Assembly (NCBI GenBank): GCA_032158295.1 | Contig: CM063244.1 | Span: 22,384,815 to 22,448,814 of the forward strand | DNA from: Pycnopodia helianthoides | Lineage: Eukaryota > Echinodermata > Asteroidea > Forcipulatida > Asteriidae | Direction: 5' to 3' | Length of the DNA: 64,000 nt | In this document: positions 1-13,700 of the stretch, piece after piece | Position numbering within the stretch: the stretch's first letter is position 1 | How the letters are laid out: each line of letters begins with the position of its first letter | Made by a program: the position numbers and the translations under genes | The notes under the pieces: model-generated | The model's database searches: none | What the model was told of the DNA's origin: nothing | What the model saw: only the letters and a program-made list of their open reading frames with translations

Positions 1-157
1 TAAACATCTTATTTGATACATTATATACGAATAAAGAAATATGAGACAAAATGTTACTTAAGACAGGCGATGTGTTGTTTTGAATCGACAATCATTCAAG
101 GGCTGATAATTTTAATCTGATCTCGCATATAAACCCATAAAAACACATTTTTAGCGT

Positions 158-469
158 CCTGCCTTTTGGAACAAAGGAGGGGGCTGGCCTTTTTTTTTTT
201 TTTTTTTTTAAATGGCAGCCCGACACATTTTTCAAGACAAACAGACAGCCGGGATTTTTTTCAAGATGGTTGCCAGCTGTTTTCTGTGTGTTTTTCCGGT
301 GTGCTCAAGTACAAATGACGATGTTATGTATTTTAGAATGGATTTTTTTCGTCAAAAATTGTAAACATTGATCCTGAAAAAAAGAAGAAGAAAAACAAGG
401 AGGCGGCCTCTAAAAAAGGAAGCGGGCAGGGAAGCAAAACATGATTTTTTATTTATTTATTTGGCCTTA
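158..469 (+). repeat. Interspersed repeat, copy 1 (pair with 46559-46831)
   Basis: Starting at CCTTTTGGA and ending near TTATTTGGCCTTA, this ~310-bp stretch aligns by eye along most of its length with 46559-46831. Shared landmarks in order are CCCGACACATTTTT, CAAGATGGTTGCC, GATGTTATGT, a CGTCA after a T-run, GGCGGCCTCT/CCGGCCTCT and GGAAGCGG. T-runs and A-runs vary between copies. No coding capacity. The class is unknown. Confidence 0.7.
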
Positions 470-2350
470 TGTCGTGACGGCTTCCAAAGTCAAGCCATAC
501 TTTTTAGGAAGGTCTACCGTCGTTTCCTTGAGTGTACAACCCTCTATTAATTACTAATGTGTGTTGGGAATGGTTCGAGTTTCCACATGAGATACATTGC
601 CCCCAAACTATAAGCGATAGAATTTGACGAGTGTATAAGAATATAGTGGCCATTTTCGAAACCACGACTTGCGCTCCTGGCTCAGGCTTAGGCTCCGTAC
701 GCCTTTTTGAAGCCCCGTACCGAATTAGCACGTTGTCAAAAATAACTGACGGTGCCTAAGCCGTAGACGAAGCCGAAGCCGTAGTTTCGAAAAGGCCGGG
801 TCATATAGTTCGATTGATAGTGACATGCGGTAGCCATCTCCTGTTTAAACCAGATATGCTGGGTGGTGTACTGTATTGAAATGATGGAGAGCAAATTCGG
901 GTTTAGTTATTGTATCATCACCCAACCATGATAAGTTTGGGAGGCTAATCTTCCTTACTCGCAGCTGAGAAGCTGACTTACGAAGGACGCGGCTACCGTG
1001 GTCGAGCCGCAGCCGTGTGAAGGCATATTTGGTAGTCAGCCACATCGGCCGCACGGAGCGCAGGACAGCCAGAGATAGAAGGTGGTTGATTACTAGATTT
1101 TCATTAATATCTAGGACTTAAATTATGTACATGCAGTGACAAAGTACACAACGGCACCCATCCTCCAGATAAATAGGATGCTCGTCAGAAAACACCGTTG
1201 AATTACAAAGAGCACGAAAACCAAATGAAGACCAATGGCCATCGATTGCCGCCTTCCGTGTAATGAACGTGCAGACAATCCCCGACGAAACTAACACTAG
1301 ATAGCCATTGGTTTCACAAACTGGATCACAAGTTATTCGGTTAAATTTTCACAGGTTGGTTATAGATGGTGTGTTTATTGAAGTGATGGTGGAACTGAAT
1401 TCACTCAATACATTGAAATGATGCTATACCCTGTAAGTACAACTGACGGACTAACTGAATGTTGTCTTATAAGATGTTTGACCCTTCGAACTTAGGCACT
1501 GCACTTTAGTGCCAGCACACACAAACAACCCTAAACATTAAATAAGTATACACAATATCTTAAGCAAAAAGCGTGAGTGGTTGTCCTTGCACAGCTACAG
1601 AATTCATCAAGTTGCTTGTAATGAAAGGAGTGTTTTGATGAGGAGGGACGGATGAACACATGATGCTCAGACTGCACTGATGACGATGGACGACAGTCAC
1701 GATGTTGCTTTAATCAACACCGAGCAATATGACTTGTATTTCCGGCCGGCACTCAAGGACACGGAGAGAGAGAGAGGGAGAGACAGAGAGAGCGCACCTG
1801 CCACCAGGCCGTGAGCTGTCTCAATCACGGTAGATGAAGGCAACCCTAATTAGTACACACCTACAATGGAGACAACGGGAAGAGAAGTGTGGGAAGGTTC
1901 GTCCTGGATTGAAATTGATGTACTTTTCTTCTTCCTTTAAGAGGTAGAAAAACACATACATCATTTTTATTCTAATCCATGGACTTAAATAGAAAACTGA
2001 CAAGGGACGAGCCGAGCACGCTGAAATAGACCAAAACTGACGTCAGAGACCAGAATAGTTAGATTTCATACCGTAACGGCAAAACGACGGGCGGTCTTTC
2101 AAATTGTATTTTCACATTAACCTATTGGTTGGTGTAACGGTCAAGTTGCTATAATTATTGTATGTACGATAATTATTATGCGAGCACCAGTTAAATCAGT
2201 AGTAATAAACCTCATCACATAGTCTTACTATCCAACCGAAGTTCCATCCCTTCACTTTTCTTCAAACGCCATGACAAAATTTCTGACGGAAATGATTCTC
2301 TGGATAAATGTTACTTGTTATATAATGTGTAATCAGTGCGTTTTGAGGCC

Positions 2351-2752
2351 GAAACTAACCATGGAGGAAGGATTTTCCATGAACTAACCATTTCGCCCCA
2401 TGAACTAACCCCTTCGCCCCATGAACTAACCATTTTGCCCCATGAACTAACAATTTCGCCCGTGAACTAACCGTTTCGCCCCATGAACTAACAATTTCGC
2501 CCCGTGAACTAACCATTTCGCCCATAAACTAACCATTTCGCCCCATGAACTTACCCCTTCACCCATGAACTAACAATTTCGCCCCATTAACTAACCCCTT
2601 CGCCCCGTGAACTAACCATTTCGCCCCATTAACTAACCCTTCGCCCCATTAACTAACCATTTCGCCCATGAACTAACCATTTCGCCCCATGAACTAAACA
2701 TTTCGCCCATTAACTAACCCCTTCGCCCCACAAACTATAACCATTTCTCCCC
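2351..2752. repeat. Minisatellite, ~21-bp unit
   Basis: Roughly 18-19 tandem units with consensus ATGAACTAACCATTTCGCCCC. Units vary at two places: ATG/ATT/GTG at the start and CCATTT versus CCCCTT in the middle, and some units have lost one base. The variants alternate along the array, which suggests a higher-order unit. No gene overlaps it. Confidence 0.95.
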
Positions 2753-4101
2753 AGTCCACTGCCTTGTCTTTAAAGTGTGCCGCGAAGTAATTTGACGACC
2801 AAATTCAAGTTTCAGGTTTTCAGGTTCATTTAATCCACAGTGTTAAAACCAAAGAAAGTAAATCACAAAAGTTACATCTTGTAAATGAAATTATAGAGGT
2901 GGGAGTAAAGTGATACTGCGGAGGGATCCATTAAAGAAGCAGATCTTGTAGACAATGGTCCCTACAGCCCAAGTTGCCTATCGCACTTGGCAACGTTCAT
3001 TGTTTATCAACAAACACAGTAACCTGTAACGAGTAAACCGGTAGCCTAGTAATATTGCAGAACCTTGAGCTGTTGTAATTCGTTTACGATTGACGCAATG
3101 ACGTCACGAACTACCTCGTAACGCATCTGCGATTCCCGGATTTGGATGCACTGCGTTGTGGATGAGTCGTTGTAGATTGCTGTCGTGCGTAGCTAAGTTG
3201 TAACCAATGCACCTGCCGCCCTCGTATGTAGAAGGCGTTCTCGTAGTTCTAAAGGAGCACATTCCGCCATTTTGTAGAACCCAAGTTTTGACGTGTTAGT
3301 TCACGAAGTAAAAGGAAACCACACATTTGCGAGGGACATAATAATGTGTAAATTGTTCTACTTTTAAAACATCTTTCCAACCATGTTTAATTTCATAACA
3401 AACGCTTTTATAGCCCAAAGCGCCCAATCCGAAGGCAATGTATCCCCTTGAAAACGATACCACTAAATGTGTACACAAGCTTTGGTTCGGTTAAATTTAT
3501 TTCAAATTGGAAAAAAGGATGTAGGATCTCAACAAGAGTCAAAGAATGTTGAATTCTGCAAAACCAAACAGGTGACCACGCACGACCAAGTCGGAGATTA
3601 AGCGGCAACTGTAAGGTTGTGGCTTTATTCATTTTGAGCCGACAATGCCACAAAGGTCACAAAATGTGATGTGTGGAGTAGTTCGAATTGATGCGTGGTG
3701 GATATAAAAGAGCACCCAATGATATTAAATTTCGCAACTGTTGAAATTAAGTTGCAAATAGGCAAAATTCGCTTTTTTTTTGCCTTATTCAGTTGCACTG
3801 TATGATGATACTCGTTAAATTGGACTTTGAAATTAACGTAAATATATAAACGCGCGGTGTCCTAACGCCACACCAAGGATATCTCCGTGTTAACGCACAA
3901 CGACCAGCCAGAATGACCTTGCATACTGAGGAGTTTCGTTGAAATCCTTTAATTTGATTCAATTCAATTAAACTGCAGTGATCCTTAATTGCGGAACTGA
4001 ACAACAATATTAAGTTAGGCATTGTAAACATAACAAACTTGCTGCTGCACAGTACACAAGACTGTACGAAATGCGGATGGTTTTTAGAGCTATGGTAGTT
4101 T

Positions 4102-4495
4102 TTAAAGGAACATTACAGAATTAGTTTTTTTCTAACAAAACAGTTGATGGCAGTGTAAGCACTTTAAGTAATCCACCATAATACATAAACTGACAAACCT
4201 GTAGAAGTTTGAGATCGATCGGCCATCTGGGTCACGAGAAAATAGTGAAAAACCGATTACACATTTTGCATGAAATCATATAGATTCAACAAATGAATAA
4301 AACGCTCACTGAGCGATGAACTCCAATCGGAAAATTAGTTTATTCATTTCTCTTCAAATATGGCATTTCAGACAGAAATATTTCAAGAGATGTTTTCTAC
4401 TATCATCATCATTAGACCGTGTAAGTTTTATAAATCTGTGATCAAAAGTATATTTTACAAGTTTTTTTCTTACCAATTCTGTAATGTTCCTTTAA
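4102..4495 (+). mobile_element. TTAA-flanked MITE family X, copy 1
   Basis: A ~394-bp element beginning TTAAAGGAACATTACAGAAT and ending with the inverse, ATTCTGTAATGTTCCTTTAA. The inverted repeats start and end on TTAA, as for piggyBac-type TTAA target duplications (inference). The inside has no ORF. Conserved internal landmarks are GAGATCGATCGGCCATCTGG, GCTCACTGAGCG and TATGGCATTTCAGACAGAAA. Other copies lie at 26130, 32791, 48175 (inverted) and 50372. Confidence 0.85.
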
Positions 4496-7400
4496 AGATT
4501 TGTTTTCCTGTAAAAATTTAAAAAAAATAAAGTGTTGTTATATTAAGAAAGAAAAGCTGCCGTCCCATTGCATAACACTGTTTCCGGGTTATGGGGGCTG
4601 GACCATAGGATAAATCATTCCGATACCCATGGTGGTAACCTCCATGTACACACACATTGGTCACTAACAACAACCTTGCAAACCGGAACTGGGTTGGAGG
4701 TCATAGGAGGAGGGCGTTTCGATCCCATCCCGATGCATTGATCAGACTGCCTTCGCCTTGTGTACGCTCTCTGCTGACATTACATGCAGCGATAGTGTGG
4801 ACCGTTTTTCATTCAGACCTCACGGTTTAGTCACGATTATGAAAGGCATGGACGAAGGTGGCTGGTGCCCAATAAACTCAGAAACATTGTGATATTGCAA
4901 AGCTATAGACCATGCGAACGTTGTTTACAATAAGTGTGACCTTGTACATTCTTTGAGTATTCTGGCAGGCAAGATACTACACTGGTCCTATGGGAAAGTT
5001 GACATTTTGTGTCATAATTTCCACATAAAACCAAGAGTTATGAATATAAAAGCTGGACAAGTTTTTAGATGTGCCCCCTTTTATCATATCAAAAGTTGAT
5101 AAGAATTAGACAGTGCAATCTCCATAAATATAAGATTTTATGCTTTCTTCCATTGAGCTGTGTACAAATCATGCCTGCAGGATGTCCAGGCTCTGTGGCT
5201 CTTTTGTAAACATGTGATGTCACAGGTCACATCGTCTATTAGCAGCGCGGGAAATCTGTTCGTATATTTCTGGTTCATTATTCTTTATCACGCTGCCATC
5301 ATCGTATCCGTGTTCCCTGATTCCAATTGCCTTTAGAGAATACTTGTTCCCTAATTTCAAAACGGCACCAGACATTTTTCCCATCTAGCCTCGATTTGGG
5401 TTGTATTGACTCCCCGTGTTCCGTGCGTCCAATAGATCTTTGTTTTAGTTCGGCCATCTTATATCCAAAATAGTCAATCCATAAGCCTGGTCCCCCTGCA
5501 AAGGAAACGATAATGCGAATTATCAACGTTTCTATTATGTATACAGGGAATCTGATCCAAATTGTGACACTAGTGATAAAGCTCTGTAGAACCAATCACT
5601 TATTTTCCCTCTACTCCATCTGGTGTTGATAATTTGAACATGGTGACTGTGTGCAAGTCTTGCACGTTTCCGAACGTCGGTGGGGAGCAATAAAATAAGA
5701 TTTCCAAAGCTTTCCAAGGTTCGAATCTTGCATGGTATATTTACAGCAAAAAACGACGACACGGTTATAGCAAAGTCCAAATAGAGTGACTTCGGCTACT
5801 CCTATGGCTATTGGCTGCAACGACAGCCACTGCCGAAGCCGTTATTTCGGATTAGGCTTATGGTAGGATCGAGTAAGGTGCACGTGCCCCTCGAAGTGTT
5901 TTTTTGGTTTGGGGGGCGGTTTTAGGCAAAGTGTGTCAAACTGCACGTCGCTGCATATCGAGCACTATGAATCATTCAGTTCTACAACGAAATGTGGTAA
6001 AGTATCGGTCTGAGTCAGATCGACCAAAGGTTTCGTCCGTTTGTCATTAATAAGAAATATTTACCCCAGATATTTGCGGATAGATTCGGATAACTGTTAC
6101 GGCACATGCACTCGTGCCATCTGTGAGCGGTCGATACATCGTGGACATGAGCTGAATAAATGAATCGATATTCAGTCTTGTTATGTCATGTCAGATGTAG
6201 CCAAAGGTCGAGTTGACCCGGCCCTTGACCACTTAGCAGGAGAAATGTCAGTTGTTGGAGACTTTATTTGTTAGTTTCCCTTTGTAGTTTATTACTTGAG
6301 ACGTTATTTGTATTGACATCCACCGCCGGGAGGTAAATTGTCTTTCGAAAATAGTGTCACAGTTTCGAGAAAAGAACACAGTTATTGTTGGAATCCATTC
6401 GGATATTAATTTCCGGCCATCAGACATTTAAAATAAGCTACCTAATAATTCACAACAACAGCAACAAAAACAACAACTATTTAATTTTCGTGACGAAACT
6501 TTGGTTTCTTGAAAAACTTTGGAAATCACATTGCATTCCATTACAAATTCTGCGTTAGTAGTGTGCTTTCCTATCAGTTTAATCCTTGGATTCTCCTAAA
6601 AATCAAACAGATTTATTTTAGTTCTGTATTTTAAGAAGTTTAGGAATGTCCGTCTCGTAGTGACGTCAATGTTTGTAGTAAGTGACACGTAGTGACTCTC
6701 AGACGCGTTGTTTTGTGTCGTACTTGAAATCTAGACGTGTTAATGAGTGTTCTTAGCTGAAATCCTATCGTAGTTTAACATACCTTAGCTATGGACCAGC
6801 CTGCACCGTGCCACAATTATAGTTCATAAAGTGAACAATACATAAGAACCGTAGAGTTTGTGCTAGGACCATTTCACTTGGCCCTTGGGTTTTTCGGGAT
6901 GAAGTTTTGGTTTACATTTGAGGCAAGTTCCAGACGTGCGATCGTGACTTTCTACCAAGAAAGCTACATACAGGCGCAGTTGGACAAGCGGCAGTGTGGC
7001 ACGTTTTGAACGTAACGAGAAGCCTGGACGAAACCATGTGTCCGGGTGTCCCGGGTCCGCCTAGCTCCTCTTGGTCGGTGTGCCTTTGTTGCCACTTGAT
7101 TACAACAGGGTATTTCCTGGGATTAATGGTGTTTTGAATCGTTTGACGTGACCATTTATCTTCACCATGCAATGATACATTTTATTAGCTTTCTCTAAAC
7201 AGATTTTTAATTACTTAATGCCATCTTCAATGGTACACTCTCTGGAAACTGGAACATGCAGCAGGTCTGTATAGAATGACGCGTTTACGGTGCACTGTAT
7301 ACGGGCCTTAGCACAGAACTTCCTTCGAAATTGGGACCTGACTGTTTAGTCCTCTGAACCTTGGTTTGGTTTGGCTTCAAACTTGACGTTTCAAGTGTTT

Positions 7401-7511
7401 GGAACGAGTTTGTCAACAAGTGAACCATCACTCCACAGAGTGCATTTAAAGAAACACACGAAACCTTTGTCAAGTTATTGCTGTTATAAGACGTTATGCA
7501 CACTCATGTAT

Positions 7512-7640
7512 TGGTTGGCCTAGTGGTACCGGTATCTTGCCCAACCGCGGTTCATTTCACCTCTCTTGATCCAGGTTCGAATCCCTCCACGGACTGGAAC
7601 CGCACACCGCCCTGCCTACGAATCCTAGTCACTTTTGAGG
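7512..7640 (+). mobile_element. tRNA-derived SINE head
   Basis: An RNA polymerase III promoter pair is visible: A box TGGCCTAGTGG at 7516-7526 and B box GGTTCGAATCC at 7574-7584, 47 bases apart. The rest does not fold into a clean tRNA cloverleaf, and the sequence continues beyond the tRNA-like part without a CCA end, so a SINE head is more likely than a working tRNA gene. Confidence 0.6.
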
Positions 7641-9639
7641 ATCCCTAAATGATGTCACAACAGAACAATTACAAAAATAGTAAAGGCACATTTGCTGGTG
7701 TCCCTATTGAGAGCAAGATTATTGAAAAACACAGAAATATCACTTTATACAACATGTAGGCCTATTTGTAAATTATTTTGAAGCCGACACCAGCAGGTGC
7801 CTAAAGTACTTCAGTTTGTCGAAAACAAGGTATTGACCTACAGAGATTCTTTGTTTTCAAAGAAATATACGATTACCCCCAAAGTAAAGGCGCAACATTT
7901 TTCTTTCACAATAAATCTTGATATTCTTGCTTGTTGTTTGTCACTTCAAAGAACTCGTTACACACTTTCTGCTTTATGAACATCCGTCAACAATTACATC
8001 ACGCATCCGTTATCGTTAATCATGTCATGGTTTACTACGAATTACATTCAGCATGGAATTTCCTAATTACATTGTTAGTATTGTTTTCCTCCATATTGTT
8101 GTTTTAACGCTTTGTGTCTGATGAGCACAGTACCACTATAATAGCACCAACTGGTGCGGCACATTTCAGTAGCATTAGTCAGCCGTTCTAGAAGTTCAAA
8201 TTTCCGGGACCGTTCAACTGTTCACACAAAATGATTCCGGTGCTGTTTACTATACGGCACGTCATCTGTTTATCACAGAATGACAGATTAAAAGCAAAAG
8301 GTGAGCACGTTGACTGTAAAATGTACCCAATATCGTGAAAAGGAACCCAGCCTGCGTAGAGTATTTACGTAATCTCTTGTCCTCTGTCGCCCATGGTGAT
8401 GAAAGTCAACGAGTTCGTATATCGTCCTGGCGCCCGATTTTAAACAAACTTTCTATAATTCGGCAGACTTTGCGTTACATTTGTTCTTGTGTTTATCTGA
8501 GCAAGGGCAATAACCATTCAGTCGTTATGAGACAGAAGCAACAATCAACTCTTACAACATATTCTTAAATACTTTTGTTTTTTCATATGATATCAATAGA
8601 GTAGATGGAATAAGTTTAATGAAAAAGTTGCAGTTTGGTTTATAACGTTCTCTTCATGCGAATTTAGTTTTAACAATTGTATAAATATTCAAAATATGAG
8701 CAGAAAAACGGGGCGGTCTTATGGCCGAAACCAACATTAGAACATGAAAAAAAGTACAAAGGTTGGGAAAGACAAAATAGTTTGATTTTTTGTTACGGTT
8801 AAACTGGAATCAGTAAACATGATTTGGAAAAATGCAAGCTTCAAAGACCAGGTGTAAAAATGTGAATGGATGCAATTTCTCATCCATGGCCTGCTGAAAT
8901 AAGATCACGTTCCCCCACAGTTTTGTTTGAATTTAGTTATAAACCTCTCTGAGCCTTTATTTAAAATTAAACATTCTTCAGGTCTGAACCTCTTTTAGGA
9001 TTGAAGTGAAAGATGAAGGGTCGGCCTTGGCAAGCTGACAGAAGCGAAAACCTTTGATCCGCATAGAAGTACTTCGTGTATAAAACATAAATATAGAGTG
9101 TAGACATGTAAACAAATCATTAAAATTGAGTGATTATTTTGCTACAATTTTTTACATTTTTGTGTATATCCAATTGGTATTATCGTTGGGGAGGTCGCAT
9201 AGCTTGTTTTTTGTCTTCTTCATATTTTGAAAGCGTCTGATAACGAGTGTAAAACGGTGTACGGTAACACGCTTGGCTTATACCACATTCTGTTCTCATT
9301 GAACCAGCTTAATAACACTGTAACAGACATCACACGGAACAAGTCCCCTTGTTATTCACCTGAACGAAAATGTCGCCAATTGTGCGTTCCTCTTAGGTAA
9401 TCGTGAATTTTACTTATAATCGTGAAGTTTACTTGCCTGGGTATAATAATAGCAATAATTAATGTTAATCAAGAGTTTTTTTAACAATTTTTTATTGGCA
9501 CTTGTTGTACCCCAGCCCATGTTAATCTTATGCTTTTAGTGGCGTACTGAATCTAATAGCCCCCTCCCACCCCCACCCCCACCACCCAGTCGAGCTTTCT
9601 CAACGTTCCCCCTGCACTTTCAATAGTCCATTATTCTAA

Positions 9640-9790
9640 GTCCGGAATCTGAGTCAAAAATGACTCCGAAAAGGGCCAAACTGACGCAGACTCCAAGTCA
9701 AAATCACATTTTGTTTTAACCAGTTTGTGGGTCAGCCTACCCAGGAATGGGTTCACTGGGACCCGGATTCCGGGTCAGGTTTTTAGAGTG
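9640..9790. mobile_element. GGGTCA-rich short element (family V), partial copy
   Basis: A ~150-bp sequence dense in GGGTCAG/TGACTC motifs that ends in TTTTTAGAGTG. It matches the copies at 23441-23656, 27436-27620 and 41559-41766, which share the CACTC...GAGTG ends. No ORF. The 5' end is diverged or lost. Confidence 0.7.
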
Positions 9791-10535
9791 TATTTCGAGG
9801 ACCCACGTCATAAAATAGCTTTGCAAATATTTAGTCAATATGTTTTTTTCATTAAGACTACTTTACGCTTCCGTTGATATCTTACCTAATTGACAGCCGT
9901 CTTTGCTTTCAAAGGATCAGTTTAGCTGTGAATAAATTATCGCAGTCCCATACAACCAATACCTTCATGACAGACAAAAAACAAATTTGTATGGGATTGA
10001 TTTTCCATCAGTTAATTCTCACACGGCCTAGTTTCTTGTTCAGTTCAATCAACCTCGATCGGTCATACGAGTTCGATCAATAAGTCGCAAGAACGCAATG
10101 TTTCCGAGAAATAAGATTTACCCTAAAAAGGCATCTGACATCATTTTAATTTAACCGAAGTTAAACAAGAAGGATTGAGCAATCATCATTTCAGACATTA
10201 CGTGCAGTAAACACATTTTTGCAAACTTGCAAGAAATTGAAAGGAGGCCCATGTAGGGTCATGCAAATTTAGTAAACAATACACGTGTATTTGTATAAAG
10301 AAATCCAAATTGCAACATTTCGGCCCCTGCCAATATGCTTTAGTAAAACGTGCTGTTTAGTTTTCAAGTTAGACCTTGGAAGCAGGTAAGCAGTTACCAT
10401 CACGTGACTTGCCTCCCCCAGGAAGTGTCAGATAATGGTCACTACCTAATCAAGTCGATGACTTACGTCATAATACTCCACAATTTGCGGAAGTGTTGCT
10501 AGCAGTTGACCCTCTGTGCGTCTACGTGACAACAG

Positions 10536-10561
10536 CCAATGACAATAGTCTCATATAAAAG
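10536..10561 (+). promoter_or_regulatory. Core promoter of gene A
   Basis: CCAAT at 10536-10540 is followed by TATAAAA at 10554-10560, about 160 bases before the start codon, which predicts initiation near 10585. A CRE-like TTACGTCA lies upstream at 10463-10470. The motifs are seen directly; their use is inferred from position. Confidence 0.65.
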
Positions 10562-10719
10562 GCAGCGGTGCAGCACTAGCCGAGCAGAATCCACGATACT
10601 CGTCAAACACAGCGTTACAACTCGCCAAGGATTACTTTACACGCGAGACATCCTCAGAGTCAGAGCTAAGTTATTGTTATTGCCTCAGTAAGTTGCAGTT
10701 CGCCAGGAACTCCCCAAAG

Positions 10720-13700
10720 ATGACTTCAGTTTTAAGAGTGCTTTTTGTGGCCGGGTGTATGGTCCAGCTTCTGTTCGTGTCGACAGCGTTTGCGACGGCA
10801 GGTAAGCCGGGTATGTTATGTAGCCTCACCCTTACTTCTTGTTGTTGTTCTCACCTTTAAAAGTTCGGTTACTTGCACCATTGGTAACTTTACAATAGAA
10901 GTATTCCCAAAATGTTACTTGACAGCAGCAGAAAGTTTACGTTTTGTGAACATAAGTTTTAGAAACTGAAACTCTCTTAATATTTCTTCAACCACAATTA
11001 ATTTTTCAGTGGTTGTGATATAAATGTCTTCCGAGTTGTCTTTTCATTATTTGTAAGGGTGTAGAAATCGAAAAGACAATTATCGTGTTCTTTTGGGGAC
11101 GTACATGTGGAAGTGGATCGCTTAATCTACCACCGCTAGCACAACAACTGTGCTTTTAATTTATGCAGCTTCTATTTTTGCTTTGTGTTATAATTGTTAC
11201 TAACAAAAAACCCATTATCAAACGCCCAAATGGAGCTCTTGGCTTCTCTTTTTGTCGCTACTTGCACGGATCCGCCATGTGCGTGTAGAGCCTCGACTTC
11301 ATGATTTTATTTGTGTTGTATTTATGTATCTGTTTGGAGGAAAGTGTCATTACATTACAGTGACAACACAGAGTTATATAATGCTTCTATTCACTGCTGT
11401 CCCCAATTCGAGGCTCTACACGCAAATGGCTAACCGTGCAAAGGACGAATATCTCTTCCTTGTATATAACTTGTATGTTAGAAACTGTGCACCGTGGCCT
11501 TAACCGTTTCGGACGCGAAGCTGGTTGTTATTTAACAACTATTAAACTAGTCATTGAGGACGTAGAGTGTTTTCGAATCGATTCACTGTCTTTTCACATC
11601 TATGCAAATTTTAGGAGTTGGTAACGATTCTTGAAATCAGTCTACTGCGTGTGCAAGCACATAACTGATAGTTATACCATCGACGCTGTCAAAATTGAAA
11701 AGACTTTGCACTCTCGCTAGTTTTTTAACACATCGCTTAGATATTGTGATACACCCAACGTTTGTGGTTTAAGGCCGGACTCAAACGCCGGAGCGGAACA
11801 TAAATCCGGAACTGGTGCTGGAACCGACATGGACACCATGAGCAGCAATTTGTTGTTAAAATGAAAAAATAAACAAATCAAAAGTATAGATTCTTTTTTA
11901 TTAATGGATCGTCGTCCATCTATGCTTTCCCAAAAATAAATTCCCAAACAATCAAGCACAAGTGCTACTGTATGTTATATTGTTTTGTGGTAATAATTTC
12001 TGTGTGTATGATACTATTATGTGATTAAATTTGCGTGCCTATAATTCACTGAAAGAACACATCTTTAATTTGTTAAACATACAACGAATTTTTTCCCTAG
12101 GATGTAACAGTTAAAACTATTCTAATTGTCTAAATAAATGCTTGTATGAAAAAAGTACTTGGGAACTCAATATTGTCAATATCGATGCAACGTTAGTAGG
12201 TGTGGCTAATGCTTGTTCAAATTTCGACAAGAAACTTTTTAAATATAATTATTTTCTGGGGGAAAGTAACATCTAAAACACCAACTTGACCCAGAACCCA
12301 AACACTGTTTTTCAACACTCATATTGACATCAGCTGCTGGCCAATCTCGAAAACGCGATCTTCTTCTTTACCGTTTATACTTCCTGTTTACACGCATGGG
12401 ATGAGGGGGTTACAAAAGGGCGTGGCCAGCTTTCACTCGTTGACTGTGATTCGCTGCGTGGGACCCCTCCCGCTAACGTCCTTTTTCGAGGGCGTGTACA
12501 CTTAAACCACACCTTGGCATTGTTCCATAAAGGCCCACTTTGGGTGTGTGTAAGTGTGTTTGTGTCGAGAGAGGGAGTTGCCCATGTCCTGTCGTATCAC
12601 AACCACGCCCACCGATGACACTTTCAAGGAGATTGAAACTTTCACACACACACTGTTCGCATCATGTTCTTGGAAACAGTTTTAGAAAAGTATGAAATTC
12701 AACAAGTTCTAACCGGTTATACCTTGCTCTAAGCTGGTGTGACCTGACAATAATGGCCTTAGTATGTTCTTGTAATAATCAAGAACAACTGAAACAAGTT
12801 GTAAAACTCCACTCAAGTAATTGAACCTGTTGAGTAATAGAGCATGTATTTTTTTTCTTCTACACTACCCTCGGTTTCGTTTCTATTTTTAAGTGCTGTA
12901 ATCAGTTTGATCAAGATTCGATATCGTTCCTGAATTGCACTCGAAGGATTTCCGTGTTGTGTTCAACGCACGGCCTTGTGATCGGAAATTGAATTGATGT
13001 AAAGGAACTTTGAACACGGGGTCAAACGCATAAGAGTTGCGTATAAAAGTAATTGGTTAGAGCCGGCCTCGACTAGCTGTGGTAGGAATGAACAAACCAC
13101 ATAATCGGAAGAGGGGCTTCCTGCTCAAACTGTACTGCAGGTAAACTGTGGATGGAAATACCAGAAGATAGGCGCGTGGGGGCGGGGTAAAAAGACCTTG
13201 ACTTCACCCTTAAATTAGAAAAAAGGTAACCGTAATATAATCGTGATATACTTCGCTTACGACCACCGTTCGAAAAGGAAAATTAGAGTTCGCAATTTTC
13301 TATTCAGAAAGTTTTACAGTCAAAACTTGACATACAGTTTTGCAGTTTATCCGTAGTGTGAGCAAGGAAGGGTGTTCCTGTTTGAAGGCAACCGGGCTGG
13401 TCTGACCATCTCCGTACATCGAAGTTCAGGAAATGAACTTTAATCATCTAACTTGGCAAGATACAACAAACCCCTGGTCACTTTTTACACTAATTTAGAA
13501 CACCTATCGTGGAAGAGTACAAGTAACCCCGGCGTTTCTGGTTCACACAGCAAGCACCCTTGTTTTACAGGTTTCCTCAGGCTTACGACCTACAGTATTA
13601 AGTACACTTATAATATAAGATATATATATCATATTATGAGGCATCTTTGGTTTCATTACCAGAAATATGTAATAGTAATAATAACATTGCAACCGTGGAC

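Larger units (their letters stand above)
1..10530. other. Gene-free 5' region (intergenic)
   Basis: No coding exon could be supported on either strand: open frames are under 100 codons, have no domain signature and are not joined by consistent splice phases. The stretch holds an interspersed repeat (158-469), patches of alternating GCCGAAGCC/GCCGTAGCC-type sequence (about 745-1025 and 5800-5850) that recur at about 16090-16190 and 35500-35570, a GA-rich patch (about 1757-1797), a 21-bp minisatellite, a TTAA element, a tRNA-headed SINE and a GGGTCA-rich element. The last four are listed separately. Between these I see nothing I can name. Confidence 0.6.

Noticed and set aside
7512..7600. Genuine tRNA gene
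   Set aside because: A and B boxes are good but acceptor and anticodon stems do not pair convincingly; a SINE head is more likely.
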